Shown: piece by piece, positions 23,291-34,289 of the stretch | How positions within the stretch are numbered: position 1 is the first letter of the stretch | Layout of the letters: each line of letters opens with the position of its first letter | Assembly: GCA_004352715.1 (NCBI GenBank) | Contig: SCFE01000093.1 | Span: 1,661,912 to 1,725,911 of the forward strand | Direction of reading: 5' to 3' | Length of the DNA: 64,000 nucleotides | DNA from: Hofstenia miamia | Lineage: Eukaryota; Xenacoelomorpha; Acoela | Made by a program: the position numbers and the translations under genes | Notes under the pieces: model-generated | The model's database searches: none | Told to the model about the DNA's origin: nothing | What the model saw: the letters and a program-made list of their open reading frames with translations, nothing else

Positions 23291-24737
23291 ATTAAATTAG
23301 TTTAATAGACTGCAAACTTATTATAAAGGAGAGAAATTGGAAAAGTGTCAACTCTGCTTAATAGTTAATCTAAGAAAAGTAATAGTTTTCTCTAAGTAAA
23401 CTCATCACAGCGGGTTGGCATGATTCTACAATGACCTAATGATAAAATTTGTTCCATTATCACTGTATTGGCTTACGTAGTTTATATATATACACATACA
23501 CAAGCAAATCTGGGAAACTTATTTGTACATTCTCTCTAAAAATATTTGAATATATAGATAGTTTATTTTTTTCTTTTGTTTCTGTATTATATAAAAAAAT
23601 GTATCTTGTTTGGTGAGGGCAGGCTTGTATCGAGTTGCATGTCTAATATATCTTCATCCATTAAAGAGCGATCCCCCTATCCCAATATTGGAATATCTTC
23701 AGTTACATTAAGGCATGCATCTTGAAATGATAAATATTAAAAATAGAAAATCATTCTTCGATATTTATGATTGGTTGTTTGTTGGTTGTACATTCACTAA
23801 ATGCGTATGCGCAATATTGGCTTGATAATTCGGTTGTGTGGACGGAAAGCGGAGTAAACTTTTATTACAAAAGAGAAAATTTTTTATAAAGATATGATAC
23901 TAATGCTTCAAATTTAGGTTGTCTGATAATTAAAATAAGTATAGAATTGCTATTATCTACAAGTAGACGAAATAAAAAAACAATCATTGGGGTAACAGTC
24001 GCATATTGGTGACTGGTGCATTTTATTGCATAAGACTTGAATATGGAGTGCTAGGTTAAATACAAGTTAGCAGAGATAGGTAAAAGACACGCTTCTGTAC
24101 TAGTTAATCACTGAAATTGTATTATTGTGCTTTTGTAATATAACATGAATATATTGTTTTCTCTCAACAAATATTAGGAATGCAACCTCTTGAACTGTTT
24201 TCTTCTTCAATAGCAAAAGCAAATCTAAATCATTCTGAGAAGAACGGATGTTTGTAGAACTACATTATGATATTAAAATAATTTTTCAATATATCGAGAA
24301 TAATAACCAAATTAATATATTCCAGGAATGAAAATATTTTATTTAGCACTAGAACTACCAAATGAGTCGAAATTGATTCAAATTAAAATTTTGTTGACTT
24401 GCGCATGCATTCATTAAAAACAACCGCTTGTATATGCATCACCAAATACACTGATAATCCATTTGAATCCTATGGAGTAGTGACATCTAGTCTTAAGACA
24501 GTTTTTTCGTTACCAATACAACTGCTTTGCAAGAAAAACATTTAATAGTATAAATTGAATATTCTGGTGTTATAGTCTTTCAATAATAAAATGCACATTC
24601 AATAGGATCGTTTAAAATATATTTGGTACATAGCTAAGTATAGTGGATATTTATCTGTTGCTTTACAAATGCTTAAAGTTATTGGGTTTTCTGGTACACT
24701 AGGCAATGCTGTATTTTGATCATTTTCATATAATTAT
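23291..24737. other. AT-rich noncoding stretch
   Basis: Nothing recognised. Confidence 0.45.
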
Positions 24738-24967
24738 CTGTACCGACAGAGAGTGCTAGAAATCGAACAAGCCTCATTTACACCATTGGTGTTCAGTGCA
24801 TCGGGTGGAGCATCGCCGCTCACTGAAACGTTTTGAAAACAACTTCGTGGTTGAATCTTTGAGAAAAGGCATACCGAATATTCTATAACCTACACCTGAG
24901 TAGGTTTCTTCTTGTTACAAAGCATATTTCGTTGCATTCGCGGAACTAGACGAAACCATGAGGTTTT
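24738..24967 (+). pseudogene. LINE reverse transcriptase, C-terminal relic
   Basis: One reading frame holds, in order, EIEQASFTPLVFSASGG, an EKRHTEYS segment and LLQSIFRCIRGTRR. This matches the highly conserved C-terminal tail of a LINE group common in marine invertebrates ('e.a.FTPLVFs.sGG... Kr...Y......f.Ll.s...ciRGsR'). Three in-frame stops make it a relic. The rest of the element is not present nearby. Confidence 0.7.
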
Positions 24968-27797
24968 GAGGTTTGAAATCGATCATCACTTATCTTTAGC
25001 CACTCACTACCTCAAATGATATTGATATTTAATATTTGAACTTAATTTGTTTTATGGTCTTTTTCACTTTAGGTTGTAAGCAAAGCTACACGATCATTTG
25101 AAGGGAGATCCCTAACATGGAGCATCAATTTAATTTTAGGCAAACAGGAATTTTATATTTTATGCCAATTTATTGTGGCTAGAGCTCAAGATATAATTTC
25201 CTTACAAGAATATAGGATTTTTCTCGATTTCCAAAAGCAGTTACTATAAATCAGCAAAAAATTCACAAGCAAAATACAGATCCTGAATTAGACAATTTCT
25301 TTGATTAGCTGGGCATATTTGGAGGCAATGGTCAATGAATACATCAATATAAATTTGGAAGATAATTTATGGATTGTCTGCTGCAGTGAATGAACGTGTT
25401 AATCTTGCATGATCTGTTTGTAAATATACATATACAAGCAAAACTGCAGATTCAAGTCATTATTTTTGTTTAATTTTAGAGAAAAATTATTGCTTTAGTT
25501 CTTTTTTCATTATTTGTTATTTGAAGCAATTGGTACTAAAAGTGTGATAGTTTTTTTTCTTTTTAATACTCCATTCATACAATATCATTAGTTGGAGAAA
25601 TAGCATCACAATATTCAATTTAAAATGTGATACTTTGAGAAAACCAATAATGCACTGCAAACCAAACAAGGTTTCTTAAATTTTGCAGGTTTATAACTTA
25701 CAAATATAGGGGTCCTACTGTAGGAAATTGTCCTTAATCGTCATATGAGTACTGGATCCTGAAATTTTCTATAAATGGCAGAATTGTTGAATGATTTTTT
25801 TGGGCTTGTACATGTAAATGAGACCAAATTAGGGTAAATTGTCATTAATACCATGCACAACTGCATTTAAATTTTATATAAATCCAGTTTTAAACTAATA
25901 ATTCGTTTTTCTTGCATTCGCAATGCTCTTGAATTTATAAATACTAACACCCCATTCCTTATTGTTCAGTGCCAGGAAAACTTGTCAATGATCTAAATAT
26001 AATGTTCTGTAAATTAGCAGTTAATCATTTATATAACAAGAATACAGAAATTAAAAAAGCTCCAAAACTTTCCTAAATTCACAATTTAATATTTATAAAA
26101 ACATTAACTACTTTCCTTAAAATATTTAACAATATTTATCCATGCCACAATTCCCAATCCTTTTAAGAACAATGAAATCATTTCTAAATTTTTTCCGATA
26201 ATTTAAAATTTCAATCAATTCAATTATTCTAATAATTATCATTTATATGATTACTTATAAAACCAGGTATGAACAAATTTTGTGAAATATTTAGGTTAAC
26301 ACCACAAAGTTCTCCTCTGCAACATAACATAAAAACAACGTCCCTTCACTGCAAAATATGTATAATTTTATTAATCTAGGAAAATGATTGTAAAATAGCC
26401 GTAATCAAAAGGAGGAGCTAAAGCATTAATAATTTCAACAATTGAATATTTAAAGTCAGACCGTGTTACGCATATTCCAAATGATTACTGCGATCAATTT
26501 CCAGGAAACTATTTAGTGTCTGCTAAATTGCAATCTAAAGGTGAGGAGCTTAAATATCATAACTTTTCTTTCCTATTCACAAAGACGTTTTCATCTTGAT
26601 TATTTCAAGATAACGAGATGTAGGAATATGCTAATGGAAAATATATTCAATTTCGCGAGTCTATTTTATAGAATTTGATAATAAGTAATCTTCAAATATT
26701 GGTTTGAATACATATCAGTTTCTTAGTTTTAATCTATTTCAAAGTTAGAGCAGAGATGTACATCAGCTAACACTCACAAGACGAGAAACGGACCGATCTT
26801 GGCCCGATGTATTGCAAAAATACGCTAAAGAGCAAACGCTGATAAATTATGAACTTTGTTCGGAACAATAAACGATTATCTTTTTAAGATTTTAAATTCT
26901 ATATTTGGTTTCAAAAAATCTATTTTTATTTATTGAATAAAAATTGTAAATGAACAAACGTTTATGTACATTTTCTATAGTGCTAACTATGATGATGCTA
27001 GAATATATATATATATATATAAAAGCAGAGGAATTTTCAAAGAACTTTAGCTTTCATGTTTCCTATATTTGGTCATAAAATTATATTGCATTCCATCAAA
27101 TTTACACAATTTTATGAAATCTTCATTAAATAAATTTGGCATTTCCAAGTCATTGTACACATGATTTTCTTTCATATCAAGTAGGTATTCAGGTAGTATA
27201 TTTTAATGTGGTTTCAAAACTTGTTAATGCACTTCCATTTTTAAGAGGATGTTTTGATTTCATTAAAAGAAGTTTTCAAAAATGAATTTTGATGCGTTTA
27301 CAACTACTGGCTGCATCATTCATGTATATTTTGTACTTTTTCAAATTTTCATCGCATTTGATTTTACAGAAATTTCTATAGGCTTTATGCTTTTCGTTAA
27401 TGAGTTTCTTAGAATTCTCTGAAATCTATAATTTCCAAATCGGAATTTTCTTTTGATTAGCATAAATGATCGTCTCTACAACTGGACAGTGTTTGTTATA
27501 CAATTCATCCAAACTACTATTAATAGAACTTTGTGTCATAATAGTTATGCCAATTAAGATTTAATAAATCAAAAACGAATTCTGGTTTGCTAAATCTTTT
27601 TGAATTATTGTAATATATCAATTACTTCTCTTTGTTTACTTTCAATTTAACATATATTGTACACGTTATTAGGTGATCAGAAATGAAGAAATCTGTTACT
27701 ACTGTAAAGAAATTTTTATAGTTCGAAATATCAGTAATCAAATAATCAATCAAATTGGAATTTTTCCATTAATATCAGTTGGTATTGTTTTGTTGAG
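24968..27797. other. AT-rich noncoding stretch
   Basis: No supported gene. A 58-codon frame after a CTTTAG acceptor-like site (25073-25249) has no recognised similarity. An (AT)n tract lies at about 27001-27020. Confidence 0.4.
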
Positions 27798-27799
27798 TA

Positions 27800-29097
27800 C
27801 AGGGTGCGTTAAAACTAACTAAAAAATTCAACCAATCACAGAGAAAAAATGATGAAATATTTCGTCATTTTATAACTATATAAAGGGAATTTATGTTATG
27901 CATTAGCATTTTGTTATTTTTCCAGTACTTTTTAAATTTAGACGTGGATATAGACACTAGACTGGTAATATTAAAGCTAGGCTACACAAAATGGAGACAA
28001 TGAAACAGCGGCATTACGTGCATACAAAACAGCACACCACCTTCACAAAGACATTTTTTATATTACAGCTGTCACTAACATGATAAGAAAATTTGAAAAG
28101 ACAAAATCCTTGCAGAATGCTGCTAAGTCAGGGAGACCATTGCTGCAAGAAGACTGGAAACTAATGGTAATGAGTGCGCTGAAAACTCTGCAAGATACAA
28201 ATGTGCATGGCCATTCAAGTTCTTCTTTTATTGCTGCAGCTACCTCAATTCCAAAGAATAGTTGAATTCTTGAAACATGTGGTATGCAGACATACAAAAT
28301 TGCTTTGCATCAAACTATCACTGAATCAGACTATCATCATCGTCTCGAATTTACACCTTGGATTTTAGCTAATGTCAATTTGTTCAATAATGTGCTTTGG
28401 TCAGATGAGGCCTATTTTTCTATGGATGGAATGGTCAACCGTCATAATTGTACCATATGAACGTCTGAGAACCCTCGGAAAGTAATAACAGAAGGCTTGC
28501 ATCCTGAAAAATTATGTGTGTGTATGGGATTCAGTGCAAATTATGTGCTAAAGGCATTTTTCTTTCCGGGAACAATAAATCAGGATAATTACATCATATG
28601 TTTCCACAACTAAGACAGAAATGAAAAATGCAGTCTGTTATTTTTCAGCATGACAGTGCACCACCACACTACTCCAAACAAACCAGGGATTTCATCAGCA
28701 CTCAGTTGCCAGCTGAGCGTGTTATTGGCAGAGGTTTTGGTCATGCATGGCCTCCTAGATCACCTGACATGAGTCCACTTGACATTTATTTGTGGTCTAC
28801 TCTAAAGTCACGGGTATATCATACATACATTCCAACCAACCTGGATGATTTAAAAAGGAGGATCATACCAGAAGTTGATTTCACTTAACATTGATGAATT
28901 ACATTGAGCTGTCTAGAGTATGATACCGAGATGTGAACTTACTATTGAGCAGTGTGGAGGACTATATGAACATTTGTTTTAATACATCTGTAATTCCCCT
29001 TATTAGAGTATGTCTATTTACATATATTATTGTTTGGTTTTATATAAATAAAAAGGTATTGTAATTTGGAAAGTCAAGCTACTTTTGGCACACCCTG
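27800..29097 (+). mobile_element. mariner-like DNA transposon (DDxD)
   Basis: Ends CAGGGTG (27800) and CACCCTG (29097) form terminal inverted repeats flanked on both sides by TA (27798-27799 and 29098-29099), the target duplication of Tc1/mariner elements. Length 1298 bp is typical. It contains one broken transposase gene. Confidence 0.85.
27990..28888 (+). pseudogene. mariner-like transposase with DD(42)D spacing, broken
   Basis: The readable frame starts within NGDNETAALRAYK, an N-terminal signature of this group, then IRKFEKTKSL and SGRP (the GRPR-type linker). Catalytic Asp residues are visible in LWSDEA (28404-28406), FQHDSAPPH (28652-28654) and SPLDIYLW (28781-28783). There are 42 residues between the second and third, near the DD41D type and unlike classic DD34D mariner. 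Stops and frameshifts (for example a TGA after PKNS at 28262 and breaks before 28628) inactivate it. Family assignment to the IS630-Tc1-mariner superfamily is firm; the subclade is inference. Confidence 0.8.
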
Positions 29098-29579
29098 TAC
29101 TTCATAATCGAAAATGTTGGTAACATCATGAATTTTTGCATTATCATGTTTATTGAGATAATTATGGTTGTAATCACCAAATGGAATTATTGGCATGTTT
29201 TCAATGATTACTCGTGATAATTCAGAGTATAACATAGCAGAAAACTCTAAAGTTTCTTCGATTATTGCAAAAACATAAATTGATTAAATGCTTTACATTC
29301 GATATTATAATTTCTAACAATACACTTTCAAATTTTGCATTTTGAACATTTAAATCTTGACGTATTTGTTAATGAAAATGCTTAAGTACTAGAATCTTGC
29401 GAGAGAACAAAGCAGCTCCCACTCCCGCAAAACTCCTGAAAACTCCCACGACTCCCATGTATAAAAACATGTAATAATATTGTAATAACTACTGTTTTGC
29501 TAGTGTAAAAAAATTTCTAAAATAAAACATGAAAAGCATGTAAAAAATACCATGTAAAATATTGTTTTCTTATAACTAG

Positions 29580-29980
29580 AAGTTCATTTAAGTGGGCTGA
29601 GTCCAGTTGGGAGTGTCAATCAGTAATTGTAAGTCCAGCAGAATTAAACACTCATTTAGAACAGTTTCCAATGCTTCTATTACTAACTACGATCGTGTTA
29701 CCTAACAAAGTTTTTTGCAAATTGAATTCTTCCAATATGAAAGGAGGTTAAAATCTTCATTATACTGCAAGTCATTGCGTCTTACTCATATTTGGTATAA
29801 AAAAACTACCAATCCTTGGTTTCTTTGGTGGGTTGTGTGATACTACATCTGAATATTGTGAATTTATATGCTGCAAAATATATTTTTCAGAAATTTCGCG
29901 ATTCTTCTTTGAAACCAAGTTAATTGTAGGTTTCTTTTCAGTACTGAGTATATCACTGGCTTCCTTAAATGAACAATGAC
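29580..29980 (-). pseudogene. hAT transposase remnant
   Basis: Minus-strand pieces in different frames: VSKKNREISEKYILQHI (about 29850-29960), then about 150 bp further on FNSAGLTITD followed by a stop and HSQLDSAHLNELL (about 29585-29660). The latter is the hAT C-terminal dimerisation motif ('vFS.aG...t..RsrL.......LL'). Most of the transposase is missing. CTCCC-rich segments at about 29415-29455 and 30095-30150 may be near the element's ends, but I could not define terminal repeats. Confidence 0.55.
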
Positions 29981-30645
29981 TGACATTTTAAAAAGTTGGG
30001 CTTGCTATTTTGAATAAGCTCCAAATTTATAATACAAATTATATAAATTAAGCAAAAAAATTTAAACTTTATTGATCCAGCGATTTAAAAAATTTTCTCT
30101 TGCTCCCTCTCCCAGTTCAAATTTTACTCCTGCTCCCATTCCCATCAATAATATGCCAATTTCTAAGATCTCTATCCTTAAAAACATCTTTTAATCAGGT
30201 TACTGTTATTCCATAAATTGTGTTTCCATCCATATTAAGAATTAAATCTTCTTACTTAGTTACTTTAGACTTTGGTTCAAAATATTGATGGAATTGGTAT
30301 TCACAGCTTTTCTCACCATTGTTGATAAGGCAAAAGAGTGATTCGAGTTAAAATTATCATTCATTTATTGGAGAGCTTTAATGTCTAACCCAATAATATA
30401 CTGGAGCTTATATATTGAGGTGTGAAAGAATGAAAGATGAAAATATGCTGACTCTTTAAAGTTCTTTTTGAACATATAAATTTTGTTTTGTATTGTGTAT
30501 TTTTAGTACACTGTTCACACATTATTTTATCAGTTTCAAAAGTAAATAATTATAAAATTATGTATTTTAGTACTTGTAATTTTTTTGAAGCAAATACACC
30601 TCTGAGTTTTAAAATATTGAACAATTTTTATACAAATGAATAAAT

Positions 30646-31481
30646 TTCTTAACAATAATTAGGAAATTTTTGCAAACATGCTAATTGTTAAGACATTTAT
30701 TATATGTGTATGTAAACTATCTGTATGCATGACTAAAATATTTTTCCAAATATTATGATATGCCATAGACTTGGTGGGATTCAATGCAATCCTTTATTAA
30801 TGATAAAATATATTGCTAGTAACAGTATTTATTAAGATTGCTACCATATATAATGAATTATCTAACACAAACGCATGTACACTCTAAATTATTCATAGAT
30901 TAATTATGTAATACATGAGTATTCTCATTGTTTTAGTCACATCCCTCAGTAATTAATAATGGGCACTATGACTCATCAAATAGAATCTGTCAACAAATTG
31001 TTAACAAATGTGATGAATGCTGTTTTGTGACGTTTTCCAAGGGAAAATCTGTCATAAACACTTTTTGCTGAAATTGCCAAAGCAATTTGAGTAAAAAGCA
31101 TTTTCCATATTTATTAACAATTGATTGACAGAGCTATTTGATGAGTCATATCCCTTGTGATTAATTCATAAATAATTAGGGGTGTGGCTTAAGAATTTGA
31201 GAATATTCACATATTACATAATCAACCTATACATAATTTTAGAGTGTACATGTGTATGTGTTAGAGAATTCATTATATATGTTAGCAATCTTAATGAATA
31301 ATGTGTACTGGCAATATATATCATTATTAATAGGGGATTGCATTGAATCCCACCAAGTCTTTGGCATATTATAATATTTTGAGAATTATTTTAGTCATGT
31401 ATACAGATAGTTTACATAAGCATATAGTAAAGGTCTTAACAATTAGCATGCTTGCAAAAATTTCCTAAGTATTGTTAAGAA
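30646..31481. mobile_element. 836-bp foldback element with ~370-bp inverted arms
   Basis: The left arm (30646 to about 31010) and the reverse complement of the right arm (about 31108 to 31481) align along nearly their whole length at roughly 85% by eye. Examples: outer ends TTCTTAACAATA in both, GCTAATTGTTAAGAC in both, ACTTGGTGGGATTCAATGCA in both, and ATGACTCATCAAATAG in both. The loop is about 100 bp. No coding capacity. The structure fits a foldback/long-TIR MITE; no clear target-site duplication was found. A transcript across it would form a long imperfect hairpin. Confidence 0.8.
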
Positions 31482-33158
31482 GTTAAGCCTTTTATGCATG
31501 GTCACTTGGGGAATGGTTTACAAGTCACAATGTGTATCAAGCTCAAACAAGGTATGGTTCTGCAGTAAAAATTATTTGGCAAAAGAGAAATTGCTTTTCC
31601 TTCCCAAACACTATGCACATAAAGTTGGAGAACAGTTTAAAATTTAAATTGGAGTTGAGCTTCTCTGATGCCATAAGAAACCTCTGAAATATTTCAGTTG
31701 TAAGCCAAGTACTGTTTTAAAATTTAGAAGGTGTAAACACGTATTCCTTGTGTGATTTGTTTTTCTCCTTGCATATATTTTACGTAAATTTTCAATTTTT
31801 AACTAGAACTACAAAAACTAAGAGATGGTTTTATGAAGAAATAAATAACAATGGAAATATATCAGTTAGATTGTAATTAAACCAACAACTCAAGCCAAAG
31901 CATTAACAAGTGTAATATTATTTTACAACTACCTGTTTTTAATCCACTTCAATGTTAGAAATATATGCATAAATTCAACAAACCTCATTAGCAGTCAGAA
32001 ATGTTGAAATATCTATCAATTTAACTAGAACAAACTGTTTTTAATGCAATAGCCAGTCTTTGCAGAATGCTTAATTGCAGGAGTTGGTTTCATATTTATT
32101 GGGTAAGTTGTTTTAATGTTTTGAAATGTAAAATTCTCTTTTTCCATGAAATTTATGCAAAGGACAAAATTATTTAATGTCTTGTTCAATACATTAAAAT
32201 CTTCTTGAAAATATGCAGATAGATATATTTTGTAGTAATGACTAGATATTCAATCACCTTCTTCATGTGGAATAGTGGGAATCAAAAATTGTTTATTCTT
32301 CCAATTAATGCTAATGACTCTTAGAGGGATACAATGCCTTTAAGCCACATTTGTTATAACATTCAATCATTTTTATAATTCCATCATATGTACACACTAA
32401 AAATATTTTGAATATTAGCCTAGCATGGTTTATGGAATTAGAATAGAAATTGGAAATATAACCAAACCATCAATGAGATATGGATTTGTTTGATGTAACA
32501 AGTCTTAGTGGTGAATTGTACAATTTCATTTCATAATAATAATTAAATTTATAGCACATAGCAGGGCTTTCTGTTGTGTCAATCATTCATCATGAAAAAA
32601 AAGCAAAATATACATTATTATTAAGCACATAAAGCCTTGAATGGTTTATTCAATTACAATGGTAAATAAGATATATTCAAACCATTATGTAAAGATATAC
32701 ATATTTAACAATTAATATGAAATGTGGATGTAGATTTGATTATTATATCCAGTAACACACTAATAATTTGCTAATACAACAAAAATCTGATAGAACATCA
32801 ACCACTAATTGCAAAAAACGAAATTTCACAATAGATTTCAGACATGAAATTATATATTTAATGAACAAATGTTCAAAACTTGCTATCATTACAATCAATT
32901 GTTACAAAAAAAGTGAACACTATATGAATATTAAGTGTATAAATTCAAATGAAATTACTGTAAAACAAAAATAATTTAGCTGATTGGTCTATTATCAATG
33001 CTTTAAAATTACTGATTTTTTGGAAACAATGTAAAAAAATATCTTTGTGAACAATGTGGGTGGAGATGCATAAATTGCTTTGATCTAGTAGCATTTGTTT
33101 AATTTTTTTTAAAATACAAAATAATTTATAAGGGCAGAAGCAAAAATTCCCAAGTAAC
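31482..33158. other. AT-rich noncoding stretch
   Basis: Nothing recognised; short frames only. Confidence 0.45.
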
Positions 33159-34289
33159 AGGTGTTCACTAAAATTGGTAATATTTAAAATTATATGTAAA
33201 ACATTGTAAAATATAACCAAACTCTCCATAATTTTCAATTTAAATCAAGTAACTAAATATGAAAATAAATGTCAATGAAATGCTGATGATACTCCTTTCT
33301 GTCTAGCTCTACCAATATTTAATTGAATTTTATCCATCATAACCAGTACAACAGATATATCTATTTGAGACAGACAATATTTAACTCTCCATTTAAGTTG
33401 TTTGGCATTCAATACCCTCCATTAATGAGCATATACCTGCTATTTTAAAATACCAAAAAAGTCTTTGATTGGCCAAAGTTGGGGAACACATTGACGATTT
33501 TTTTCTTTAGAGATAACATTGATTTTTAATTCTTCAAATTTTTTCAATGACTTTTTGGCATAATGCAAAGATACTAGATCAGGCCAAAACAAGTAATTGT
33601 TGTCACTATGTTTATCCTGAAGAAATGGTAAAAGTCTTCTTTCAACAGATTCTTTAATGTAAATTTCCTTATTAATTGCTGTACAAAATAAGGTCTCCCA
33701 TCTCCAGTTGAAAGAATTTGGTGATAAAGACTATCAATCCTCACTTTTTGAGTTTCAATCTGTTTTTCTGAAGTCAAAGGTATTTTTTTCTTTTTAAAAG
33801 CCTTCACATTTTCATTATTCAACAATTTCTTTAAATATGATATGCTAATGCCATATTTTTTAGAGACCTCCCTTTGAGAAATTGAGATTGATTGCAAAGC
33901 ATCCTTAATCATCTTCTTGTGTTTTGCTTTTGTCGTCAACTTTGGTAGAAGACCTGAACCCAGGACTCTCACAGTGTCACAATTTTCTTTGTAACAACAC
34001 AAGACTGCATAGACTGTGTTCTGTCCAATATTAAAACTTTTCACCATTTTTGCCACAGAATAATTAGATGCTTCACTATTGTTTTGTTTATATTGTACAA
34101 TCATCTTTCAATGCTCTTCTTCATTTAGAGATGCCATGTAGAATATAATTGAAAATTTCTTATACCAAATCAGTTTAATTATTTATTATGAATATTTCTT
34201 TGTAGGTTTGTATGTTTTTTGTAGGTTTGCAATTTTTAATTGGATTAAATTAATAAAGAATACATATTACTGATTTTTAGTGAACACCC
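33159..34289 (-). mobile_element. Tc1/mariner element, DD37E type, deleted
   Basis: Terminal inverted repeats GGTGTTCACTAAAATT (left, from 33160) and GGGTGTTCACTAAAAATC (reverse complement of the right end at about 34289). About 1.13 kb with a decayed transposase reading leftward. Shorter than a full element because of an internal deletion. Confidence 0.75.
33272..34104 (-). pseudogene. DD37E-type transposase, internally deleted
   Basis: Starts at ATG 34104 with two helix-turn-helix-like regions (VAKMVKSFNIGQNTVY; SQREVSKKYGISISYLKKLL). RIDSLYHQI is then joined directly to LSTGDGRPYF, skipping the block that normally holds the first catalytic Asp. After a frameshift near 33600 the second motif FWPDLVSLHYAKK follows (Asp codon 33578-33580). 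VPQLWPIKDFF then has Lys (33464-33466) where family members have Glu, with 37 residues between the two positions. In-frame stops follow near 33430. The first and third catalytic residues are gone, so it is dead. Confidence 0.75.

Noticed and set aside
25073-25249. 58-codon open frame after an acceptor-like CTTTAG
   Set aside because: No donor, no partner exon and no recognised similarity; kept only as a note in the intergenic entry.
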